From NCBI RefSeq assembly GCF_009905375.1, contig NC_133652.1, positions 19,890,850-19,954,849 on the forward strand: a stretch of DNA of 64,000 nucleotides, read 5' to 3'. Below, in pieces: positions 43,232-53,551 of this stretch. Under the pieces are notes generated by a model. The model did not search any database. It saw nothing but the letters and a program-made list of their open reading frames with translations, and was not told where the DNA came from. This DNA is from Apium graveolens (taxonomy: Eukaryota > Streptophyta > Magnoliopsida > Apiales > Apiaceae). The translations under genes were made by a program, and so were the position numbers. The number at the start of each line of letters is the position of its first letter. Within the stretch, counting starts at the first letter, position 1.

Positions 43232-46200
43232 ATGGCGCCCGTGGTCAAGATTATGTCTCAAACTGGGTTCATTTATGAGAAGAACAACTTCACTGCACTG
43301 GTAAACAAGGACATTCAGCACACTAGTGACTATCACAAAATGATGGATTTTGTGAAGAATTGCAAGCTTAATTATGCCATGCTGGAATCTCTTACTATCT
43401 TCTGTGAAGTTGTTGAAGAGATGTGGTCCACTGCCAATTACAACTCAACAGATAAGACTCTCACACTTACCATTAAAGGTAAAGAATTCTGTATCAATAG
43501 TGACATTATAAAGGCATGTTTCAAAATCCCTAATAATACTGTAACCTCACCACACACTGACACTGATATAATCAATATGCTTAATTCCATAAACTATGCC
43601 CTATCTACTTCTAAGTTAAGTGACATTAGGAGATTAGGTCTTAGGAAAGAATGGAGTTATTTATGTGATGTAGTGACAAAGGTTTTCTCTGGTAAAATCA
43701 GTAATTTTGATTCAGTTAATATTTCCATGCTTAACATGCTTTATATGCTAGTTACTGATAAATTTTATAACTTCAGTGATCTTGTTTTGATTGAGTTGGG
43801 TTATAAATTGGGTGAACTGAGCAAAAGGGGTAAGAATGTATATTATGCTAGATTCTTTATGATGTTAGCTAACCACCTCTGTGAAGAGATTGTGCTTGAT
43901 AACCCTAACAACAAGGTGGAGTGTTGGGTTCAAGAGAGAAGACTCATTGCAGATCTGAACAGGGCCAACCATCACAAGGATGTGCCATTGTTCTACTTTC
44001 CTGTAATGGAGGCACCTCAGGTAAGTGAGGTAAGTTCATATATCCTTACTACTACTCCAATCTCACAAATTTCTTTGAATTCAAGTGTAGCAATGGCAAC
44101 TGTGTTAATGACCAAACAGTTGCCTACCCAAGCTACCAAAACTATAACTATTTCTAAATCCAAATCAAAGAAAGCCCCCTCTGGTATTTCTCAAAAGATA
44201 CCAGTTGAAAAATCCACCAAAACCAAAGAGGGGAGTGTGAAGGTGGGTAAGAAAGGTGAGGGAAGGGTTGAACATAAAAGAAACCCCAAGAATAATGATG
44301 GAGAGTTGAGTGATGTCCAGCCTAGCCACACTGCAGTTTCCCAACAAACTGCAGTGCTTAAAAAGGATAAAAGCTCACTTCTAGCTGCATCCTCCCAAAA
44401 GGATGCAGTTATTGAACAAAGCTCTCAACCAAGAGCACAGGCCAAAAGGGTTAGGAACATAAGCTCACCCCAAACTTATATCAGAAAGAAGAAATCCAAA
44501 AACCTTGGGGATGCACAGGGTTCACACACTGTGCAAACTGGTGCTAAAGAAACAGTCACTGCACCTTCTCAAATTCAGATTGATGTGGCTCCAACAAATG
44601 TGGAGTCACAGCCAAAATCTCTAGTTATAGAAACACCTCACACACAAAATTCTCCCACAAATTCTCTGGATGTGGGTATGATTAACACATCAATTCCTGA
44701 TTCCCCTTCTTTAACTCTGTTTGGGAAGTCAATATTCAGTGCAAGTGAGCATCATCTATTAGATGATTTGTTGACTCACTTGCCAATTCTTTCAGGAACT
44801 GTTGTATCATCTGTGCCAAAAATATCTTCAATCAGCACAGAGTCAACAATAGTTTCCATTCCCAGTTCATTCATTTCTACTCTCTCGATGGATATTGCTC
44901 ATCCGTCGAGTAATGATTGTATCCCGACGGATAAGCTTAACAGCAGTCATCCGTCGGATAGCAAAACTGCTCAATCGACGGATATCATTCATCCGTCGAG
45001 TATCTCTGCACCATCTCAAACTTTATGTATCTCAAGTGCAGAAGAACTAGCAGTTGTACAATCACTCTTAGGATTGAGAGAGAAGAATGCTTTGAGTGAG
45101 AGTCTGGGTTGCACCCAGGAAAAATGAGAGGAAATGAGTGAAATTATGCAATCCATTTCTTCAGGATTGGCAAAAGTGAGTGAGAGGAGTCCCACCTTAG
45201 ATGGTGAAGGTGAAGGTGTGAGGGTGGGGAGCCAGGGTGAGACCCTGATGCAACAAAAGAGAGAAAATAAGAGAAATGCAGGTACTGGAGCTATAAGGTT
45301 GGATGTCATTGCTAGTGAGTTAATGAATGTCCAGGATGAAGACAGGGAGGGACTATCTCAGCAACATCAAGCTGTAATAGATTCCACTTCCCTTGATGCT
45401 GAGGCATTTACTCACCCTATCCCAGCTTATCAACTTCTAGATGAACAGGGCAATGACTATGCAGAAAGGATGCTAAATTTGGTGCACACCACTCAGTCTA
45501 TGCTAAGAGCTAAGGATGTCATCACAGCTTTACCCTCTACAGCTGGTGATGTGGACTATGAGACTGGTGGCTCAGCTGACTTCTTTGATGAGGAAAGTGG
45601 AGATAGTGGAAATGCAGCAATGGACATAGGGGGAGAAGTAGGCTCAAGCTCAAGATCAAGTCTGCCCTCATGGGTATTCTCAAAGGAATGTGATGAGCAC
45701 TATTTTAAAACCACCTTGATCCAACTAATCAGCCAAACACATACTGCTCTTCAAGCCACTACAAATGCCAACACCAAGCAGCTCCTTCAAGCACATCTAG
45801 CATCCCTGCAACTTCATCAAATTTTCGGTCTCCAACACACTAGAGATATACACACCATCAAGGGTTCTATTGATGAGGTGAAAAAGGCTGTCTCAGATAA
45901 GATAGATTCCAAAATTCTAGATACTGCCTTACTTGACATCAAAAAGCAACTAAGAAAGAATGCTGATCTAGCTACAAAGGTAGATGCTTTAGATACAAGG
46001 ATGTCAGCTATGGAAGCATCTCTCACAGCCATTCATCTTCATCATGCCCAACAGACAAATCTACTTCAGAAATTGGTGGCTGCTCAAACTCACTCCTCAT
46101 TTCCACTTGATGATAACAAAAAGGGGGAGACAGATCCAAGTGAGGGGGAACAGCTAAACATTCAAATCAACAAGGTAATTGTACCCTCAATTGCCATATC

Positions 46201-47769
46201 AAAGCCACCAACTGACAGTATAGATTTGATAAAAGCAACAACAGCCAATTTGAGAGCAGCTGAGGAGAAGCAGTTGAGTCCACTCAACTGGGGGGAAATT
46301 GATGAGGTAATTCAACAGAAGTTTGTCCTAGCAAAGAAACCAGAAATGTCAGCCACTCATCACTATCAAGTCAAGCAAATCTCAGTGAATGACATGAGCA
46401 TGAATTATCTGGAAAGAGGGCAATCATCCTGCATCAAGTCCCCAAAGGCTGAAATAATTCTGAAACCAAGGGTGCACTACTCAAAGTCATCTTTGAAAAA
46501 TCCTTTGGATACTGTGTTTAAGACACCTAGGCCTGATGAAAAGAAGCTTCTGTCAAGGTCAATTGCTTTCTATAAAGATCCAACTGATTCAATTTTGAAA
46601 AGAAGAATTGCTAAAGTGTTCAGAAATGGCAAAGAAATTTGTGTGGTGGCTGGACATCCTCAATTTGCACAAGCAAAGAGAGAAGAAAAGGCCAGATTGA
46701 AGAAGGAAAAGAAGCAAGCTACTATAGAGGCTAAAAAGGATAAACAAAAGAAACAGCAAATTGCTATCTTGACCAAACTGAAATCTTCACAACAAATTCC
46801 CGCACAACCATCTGAAACCATTGAACCTCAGGATCAAGAAATGCAAACTGCACCCCCACAGTCAAAGAAGCCAAGGTACAAGCAAAGAAGCAAAAGAAAG
46901 TTGAACTTCAGTGATGAGGAGATGGAAGGGTACTTTCCTAAAGAGTCTATATCTGCAACAACTCAAACATCCATGCCCTTTGTGGCACAGGAAGAATTTA
47001 AGGTAGATCCATCCAAGAACTTTCATGGTGAACCTATCATTCCAAAGGATGAGCCAATAGACTGGGATAACCTACCAATGTCTGAACTCAATCTGCCTCT
47101 ATTCATGAAGCCAAAGAAGACAAATACAAGAGCAGTCAAGAAAGTGAAGCCATCAACTCTCAAATCCAAGTCTCTAACTAAAGCTGAAACCAAGGTCAAC
47201 AAGGGAGACATACTGTACATCAGTGACATCATAGAATTTTCTGATCTAAACCTCTACCTAAATGAGCTAGATGAAGTAAGAGGGATTGATGCCTACAGGA
47301 ACCTACCTGAAAGGTTGGTGTTCAGGTACAAAGGAGGAAAGGAGATTACATGGCCACTTCACATGATTCTTCTAGAAAGCCAATCTGTACTGATAAGTTT
47401 TATTCATCCTTCAAGAAGAACTTTGGATTCAATGTAACAACAAGAAGACTTGTTCTAAAGAAGATTGAAGAACTAAGGAGCACTAGAGCCAATGATGCAC
47501 TTCCAAAGACTCTAACCATTCCTTTCACAGGAAGTAGAGTGCATCTAAGACCCTACTGGCTGATGGAGTTCAGAGATGAAAAAGGAGTAAGGAGGTTTTT
47601 CAGATTAGAAGACCAATTGAGTATTTCTAGCAATGAAACTCTTTCAGAAATGCAAGAAATGTTAGATCTCTCAGAATCTGATGAACTGGAATTCCACAGA
47701 CAGCTCCAGAATCAAATAGAAGAAAATAACAGAAGGTTTGGGAAGAAATCCAGATCTTCAAGGAAATAA
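43232..47769 (+). pseudogene. Sirevirus-like accessory ORF3 (element 2)
   Basis: About 1,510 codons from ATG 43232 (context AACAATGGCG). It is broken by a TGA at 45125-45127 (same frame resumes) and a frameshift near 47395, after which the tail is read at 47350-47769. N-terminal domain, about 240 residues: MAPVVKIMSQTGFIYEKNNF, RRLGLRKEWSYLCDVV, VYYARFFMMLANHL, PVMEAPQVSE. Then a Ser/Thr/Lys-rich disordered-looking middle with motif copies (44884-44999), HPIPAYQLL, a coiled-coil-like Leu/Gln/Asp stretch (about 45700-46080), LDDNKKGE, a Lys-rich zone, and the conserved tail EVRGIDAYRNLPERLVFRYK and LMEFRDEKGVRRFFRLEDQL. No signal peptide or membrane helix is visible. The position is that of the Sirevirus env-like gene, but an envelope role is not supported. 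Function unknown. Confidence 0.82.
44884..44999 (+). repeat. alternating inverted motifs inside ORF3 (element 2)
   Basis: Copies in order: TCGATGGAT (44884), ATCCGTCGA (44900), CCGACGGAT (44923), ATCCGTCGG (44949), TCGACGGAT (44975) and ATCCGTCGA (44991). The last two are perfect inverted repeats with a 7-nt loop. The alternating orientation matches the equivalent region of element 1 at 2986-3100. Confidence 0.9.
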
Positions 47770-47934
47770 ATCAATCTGCTCAGGCTAGAGGAGCACCTTG
47801 AAATGACTGTGAGCAAAATTTCAATTGAAGCATTTTTCAGTATTGTCTATTTTTCTTTTGAACTTGTATCTTCAGGGTGTTTTGTTATCATCAAGTTTCT
47901 CTTAATTTATGCCTACAATTCCAGTAGACATAAA

Positions 47935-47945
47935 TTGGGGGAGAT
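47935..47945 (+). other. polypurine tract of element 2
   Basis: TTGGGGGAGAT directly before the 3' LTR at 47946. It is the plus-strand priming site. Confidence 0.85.
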
Positions 47946-49078
47946 TGTTGTGGATATGTTGTGGACTTGATGATTTGTTCAACAAAACACCTTAGTTAAT
48001 TTTGTTTAGCAAATAATGTATCACTCGACGGATATGGAAACTAGTCCCGACGGATAACACTATATAGTCCCGACGGATAATGTTTTCTATTATCCATCGA
48101 GTGAGTAGCTTATGTAATAGTAAGTCTTGTAGCACATTTCTGCATACACCTTTGTTTAGATTCTGTAGTAGTTTTCAAGGTATGTTGATTTCAACTAGAT
48201 ATGCAGAATAGGTTGATTAAGTGTACATAAGTGATGTCTTGTAATTCTGCATAAGTGAAATGAAGTCTAGTGCCAAATAAGCTATCAACGGATGATCAAC
48301 AGAGCTTCGACGGATGACTGAAGAACTATTAACGGATAACCAATGTAGCTATCAACGGATGATCAATGTAGCTATCAACGAATGTCCAACGTAGCTGTCA
48401 ACGGATAATCAAAAAGCTGTCGACGGATAATACTGTACTCAACGGATAAAGGATTCAAATATCAGTCGACAGTGACATTCCAGTCATATGCGCCAAATGT
48501 ATACAACAGAGATGTGGGAGCCCATTGACAGGGTTTTAAGGACAAAAGAAACATTGCCATATCCGGTGTTAAAGTGAAAACGTTGACTATTACTGGAACA
48601 GAGCAATGAAGCAACACTGTAACAGACTTAATGAACTTTATCTTACTTCGTTTTGTCTTACTTCATTTTGTCTTATTACTGTGTAATCTTGATGTTATAT
48701 AAATCAAGAAGTAGCAAATAGAAACAACCAAGAACGAAGAAAGCCAACTGAGAGAGAAATCTTTGTAAGCTGAATTCCTAACATTTCTCTGTTTTCTTTG
48801 TTGTTCATTTGTAAGCAGTTGTGAGCTTTAAGCACACAGAGTTCTTTCGATATATAATATATGTCTCTGGTGGAAACATTCAATCCACCAGAAAGTTTTA
48901 AAAGCCTTTGTTTTTAATTACTTATGTTTTGATTCACTCAAATATTCATTCCGCATTGTGCTAGTCAAAACACTTATATTTATATATTCGAGTAGAACAT
49001 TTTTATTCAATAAAAAGGTTCAAGAATTCCATTCAACCCCCCTTCTATAATTCTTGTTTCATTGTTAAGGGACTAACA
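47946..49078 (+). repeat. 3' LTR of element 2
   Basis: 1,133 bp, partner of 35746-36880, with the same motif clusters and TATA box (48696-48703). Several differences fall inside motif copies, for example a TTAACGGAT at about 48329 where the 5' LTR has TCAACGGAT. Confidence 0.95.
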
Positions 49079-49083
49079 AAATC
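49079..49083. other. target-site duplication AAATC, right
   Basis: Exact copy of 35741-35745. Confidence 0.95.
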
Positions 49084-49361
49084 AAATCTGGGAGAAGATG
49101 ACGATCCTCGAACGGAAGGCTCCGAATGATCAGATGATATAGGGAAAATAGGATCTGCCATTGCCGTTATCTGGAAATCAGATCACAAGCTAAGAATCTC
49201 GAATCGCAACACGAATTGTGCTGGAGACCTACTATACAGTCTGTACTCATCCTCACGGCGTCTTATCTTTCTATTTCCTATTTCTAATCCTAACCGTCTA
49301 CCCAATCCCGACAATCTAGGCTTGTTTCAGTGACTTATAACCTGTAGCTCTGATACCAACC
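49079..49361 (-). pseudogene. leader, primer-binding site and gag start of element A
   Basis: On the minus strand, the initiator-Met tRNA site TGGTATCAGAGC (plus-strand 49347-49358) follows the 5' LTR. ATG at 49161-49159 then opens MADPIFPISSDHSEPSVRGS, which is cut by element 2 after about 26 codons. The gag start differs from that of element B (MAPKRRNN), so A and B are separate families with related LTR ends. Confidence 0.65.
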
Positions 49362-52300
49362 TGTGGCGCCCTCCAAACCCGGGTCAGAAGTTTGGGGTCC
49401 ACAACACATACACAATATATAAACCTGTATAGGAAATATTATTTGCAATGACCCTGTTTCACATAATCACGGATCGCAACAGGTTAAAGTATAAAAACAA
49501 GCCACAATCTTAACCTTTATTACAACGTACCAAATCCCAACTAATTTAACTTATAACTGATAATAAAATTATTCTTATAATCTGATTATCCCTCTACCGC
49601 ATGAAGTTTCTGCTAGCTCGATCCAACTAAACTGGAATCTTAGCCCGCACTTTGGACTGAGGAACTTCACTATCATCCATATTCTTTTCAACTGTAAAAT
49701 ATATAAAAGAATCGCAAGGGTGAGCTAACTAGCTCAGCAAGTCTTAATAGGGATAACTGAGGTTAAGCAATAATCAATTGAAATGATGCAGAGGAATCAA
49801 GTTTCTTTTTAACTAATCATTAGAATTGGATATTCATTTAAGTTTTAAAAACCAAGGTTAGGCTACTGATCAGTCACGCACTAACCCCGAGCGAAGCACA
49901 CAGCTCTGCTCTACGAACTGGATCCAAGGCACATATTGGCCTAATTCGACCACGAATCTGGTCTGACCATGAATCTGGTCCACATAAAGAAAACTATCCA
50001 ATTCTAAAACAATTCAATGTAATAAACAATGTAATTCAATAAGCAAGATCATAATCAACATCGATATAACATTGGTATAAAAGCGTAATGCAATTCTTGA
50101 GTATCACAAGGGTATATCAGGGTATGTATAAGAAACGGTTTCCAGTTTGTAAAGGATCAGGTATTAGACCAATAATGATTTTTCAAGGTATAGTTCTTTG
50201 ATGTTATAAAGAATGGTTGGAGTATAAAGTTTCTGTGTTTTCAAACAATTTTGTTCCAGTATTTGGTGTGTGGTAGTTATACATTTGGGGTGTAGTATCA
50301 TATTTGTGTGGTTTGGTGTCTGAGGATCAACAAAGGATGGTTTACAAAGAATAAGGCTTATGGCTCAAGATCAAGAAAAAAATCAGGGTTCAAAGTTAAA
50401 TAGTTTAAAGCACTTGCATTATAAAACAGGAGTTATTTTGAATAATAGCGACATGTTATGAAACAGTTCGAAAATATTGACAATATATCTTGAAGAAAAG
50501 TTCAGAAGTACTTGCCTTACAGGGCTTTACAGCTATTACTGATTAATTCTGAGCCGACTCTGTCGCTCAGGCTTTAATGTCCAATCACTAGATCCCATTG
50601 GATTCGACTTTGATACTCAAGTTTTTCTGTTGAAACTCTATTGAGCTCGTCGACTGATTACTAGGTCATCTCTAGTCCATCGTCCACTTTCAGGTTCCCG
50701 ATTATAACCTACAGGGTTGAAATACCCTACGTTAGACGTCTAGGTATGCTTAACATATCCTCGATACTAATTCTTACCCAACGATATTCAAACCCGACTC
50801 ATAATTATGAATATTATAATAACACACGTAACAAATAGGGTTCACAATCTCGAAGATCGGTTCGGTGTTCGTTTTCGAAATATATATATATATATACTCT
50901 TTATTTTACGAAATCAAGGTTATTGATTTGGAAAAATATTTCATTACATCGTACAACCAAGTTTCGTATATAAAACATACCATATACATATAGTCATTCG
51001 ACACCCTGATAATCATTGGATATGTTCCCGTATTTACATAATTCAGTTTCCCGGAAATCGGGCAGCGTCTCCGTTGTTTATCGGACTACCCGTCGAAACA
51101 TCAATCGACGTCAATTCAACAACAACAATCCAACAATTAATTCAACCGATACCATAACCGAAATCCATGTTACAAATCCTAATCATCGATTCAACTACTT
51201 AATTATTACTATTATTCGCATTCCAATTCGGACCTAGATAATTATATCCGACTATTTAAAATTCAAATATAATGGTACGAATCAAATATTAAACATTGTT
51301 TTATAATTATAGGACTCAGAATTAATTCATCACAGTCCACCGTCGGCTCGCCGAGGCTCATCACCGACGGCGGTAAAATCCGCGGGTATTCGAGTAAATT
51401 CGGGGTTTCCAACGCAAAATTTCACCGATTTCTTCAAATAAAACTAATCGCACGGAATTATTTATATCACGATTATCAATTAAAATTCCTGTAAAATGAT
51501 TATAATGAAAATCAGATTAACCGAATCAATATAGTCAACAACAGAAGCAACAGGAATACAGCCGCGCACACACGCAGCGCGTGCAGCGACACACCAACCC
51601 AACGCGCCACACACCCCTCGCCTGAATCGGAGATAGGAGGCGGCGACGGAAAAAGATAACGATAACACAGAGACAATAACCAATTGCATACCAATATACA
51701 TACGTATATATGTATAAGCACACAATCACAGAGACCAAATCCACCTGGGCACGACTACTCACCGGATAAATGAGTCGGAATAAGCACAATGGCGAAATAG
51801 AGAACCGAAGAAAAGAGAGACGAAGGAGAAGAAGAAAAGAGAGAAACGAGATGAAGTAAAAAGACAAACAGGGGCAAGCACAGTAGGGTTTTTGTTATAA
51901 CAATTTTGTTTTTCTTCCTTAATCTCCTGCCAACACGTGTTATTTGGAATGGATACTTGTCAAAATCCTTGTATAGAATTTTGACATGTGTCCCTTGATA
52001 ACAAATAATCTGGATTTCTAGCTTGATTTCGCAACTGAATGTACCGAGGTGCACACAAATCAGTTTCTGAAAATTACGAAAATAATCTTAAAATAATAGA
52101 AATATCCCGAAGTTTATAAAAACATAAATTTCGTAATTTTAAAATGATTTATGAAATGCAATTTATACCCACTTTTAGCAATCAAACGAATCGACGTGCA
52201 GGTGAACTTAATCCCAAAAATTTCCAAATTACTTTTAAAATTTTCGGAATTTTCGGAATTAAATACATATTTTACAATTAAATGTAATCAAAAAATCATA

Positions 52301-52568
52301 CAGGGTTAAATAATCTAGAAAATATTAATTTCTAAATTTTGTAAAATCCCAAAAATAATTATTAAAATTATAAATTCATAAAACTAATTTTAGAGACAAT
52401 CCAAATATTTACGGATTTAAAACTGTAATAAAATCACCTTTAAAAATAAAACAGAACAATATAACTCAATTTTTAACTACACATTCCAATCCTTTACACC
52501 AATAAATCACAGACAAATAGTATATATCAACACACTGCTGCCAAAACCAAGATACATATTTTATTTTA
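49362..52568 (-). repeat. 5' LTR of gypsy element A, outer end truncated
   Basis: Aligns with 26747-30045 from TGTGGCGCCC up to CATATTTTATTT at about 52566, where it breaks off. About 60 bp of outer LTR (ending GTCGTTACA in the other copy) are missing. The next bases belong to a gag fragment of element B type. Small indels distinguish the two LTRs, such as a missing segment near 52250. Confidence 0.88.
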
Positions 52569-53017
52569 TTCAAGAATTTGATCTCCATTTGGTTCTTCAT
52601 ATACCTCGGGAAATACTTCTCCAGAAACAGCTCTGTAAATCTCTCCCAAGTTATAAACTCACTTCTTTCTAATGCTCGCGTGGATTCCCACCAATATTTT
52701 GCCTCGCCCTTCAGAAAGTAACTTGCAAACTTGGTCTTCTGTTCAGTTCCTGCTCCGACTAATTCAAAAGCCTTTTCCATCTCCTTGAGCCATGCATTGG
52801 CTTCCACAGGATCAGCACTTCCCTTGAACTCAGGTGGATTCACAGCTTGAAACTGCTTAAAAGTCACTGCAGGTGGTGCTGCTGCTTGTTGCTGCTGTTG
52901 CTACTGCGTAAGATGTAACATTTGTTGCTGCATCAGTCCCAACATCTGGACAATCGCTGGATCTGTACGGCTCTAGATACTATCCTCTCCTAAATTATTC
53001 CTTCTCTTCGGTGCCAT
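52569..53017 (-). pseudogene. truncated gag of B type, fused to LTR A
   Basis: The minus strand from ATG 53017 encodes MAPKRRNN, a Gln-rich stretch with stops, then AVTFKQFQAVNPPEFKGS, DPVEANAWLKEMEKAFELVG, GEAKYWWESTRAL and KYFPRYMKNQMEIKFLN, the gypsy retrotransposon gag core. At 52568 it breaks into LTR A, producing a chimeric 133-codon ORF (52867-52466). It is nearly identical to 60890-61350. Confidence 0.85.
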
Positions 53018-53551
53018 TATTCTGGTAAGAAACAAGCAACATATATAATAATCTGTCAAGCACTGTGTCAAATATGTAGCAATTCCTTAGCATATCAAAA
53101 TTCTCAAACAGTATTTCTTTCCCAAAATATCATAAACTTGCTACCATATTAACACAAGCGATATGATTATCACATAATCCTGCTTATCATCTCGAGAATA
53201 ACAACACAAAGAAAATTTACTCAGAATTATCCAAACCTTTTAAATCCTTGCTCAAAATCTCAAATAAATCAACAAACAACGGATAGGGTTGCAACACAAC
53301 CTTCCAACCTCTTTTCATCACTTCTTACCATTCTCAAAACCAACAAAATAGCAGGGCAATAACACAAAGGCCTAAGGCTAAACGCAAAACTGGAAACCTA
53401 AACAACTTAACTATAACCCAACCCAATAAACTAAATTTAATCCTATAACAGCTAAACTACACGCGCCTATCTTATGTGATCTTTCTATGACTCACCTATG
53501 ACAATCCCAAGCCTGTTTCAGTGACCATAACATGTAGCTCTGATACCAACC
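53018..53551 (-). other. 5' leader and primer-binding site of B type (tandem copy)
   Basis: Near-identical to 61351-61884. It includes TGGTATCAGAGC on the minus strand (plus-strand 53537-53548) just inside the LTR that starts at 53552. It shows that the LTR at 53552-56924 also served as a 5' LTR for a second interior. Confidence 0.85.

Larger units (their letters stand above)
35746..49078 (+). mobile_element. complete Sirevirus-like copia element 2 (13.3 kb)
   Basis: Full-length LTR retrotransposon: 5' LTR 35746-36880, primer-binding site, gag, protease, integrase, reverse transcriptase, RNase H, spacer with promoter, ORF3, polypurine tract, 3' LTR 47946-49078 and a perfect 5-bp target duplication. 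The domain order protease-integrase-RT-RNase H is copia. The long ORF after pol and a gag with two CCHC knuckles fit the Sirevirus lineage. I counted roughly 25-30 differences between the two LTRs by eye, about 2.5%, so the insertion is fairly recent on an evolutionary scale. All major ORFs carry at least one break, so it is not autonomous as it stands. Confidence 0.95.
26747..52568 (-). mobile_element. Ty3/gypsy element A, split by element 2
   Basis: Minus-strand gypsy retrotransposon. In element order it has a 5' LTR (49362-52568, outer end truncated), a primer-binding site, a leader and gag start, an interior split at 35746-49078 by element 2, a polypurine tract and a 3' LTR (26747-30045). 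Both LTRs end, on the plus strand, at TGTGGCGCCCTCC. The interior (about 6.0 kb without the insertion) is a decayed gypsy pol in the order expected for the minus strand. The LTRs differ by only a few percent while pol is unreadable, so this looks like a non-autonomous family member. Confidence 0.85.

Noticed and set aside
43232..47769. ORF3 as a retroviral envelope gene
   Set aside because: Only its position after pol suggests this. No signal peptide, fusion peptide or transmembrane segment is visible in either copy.
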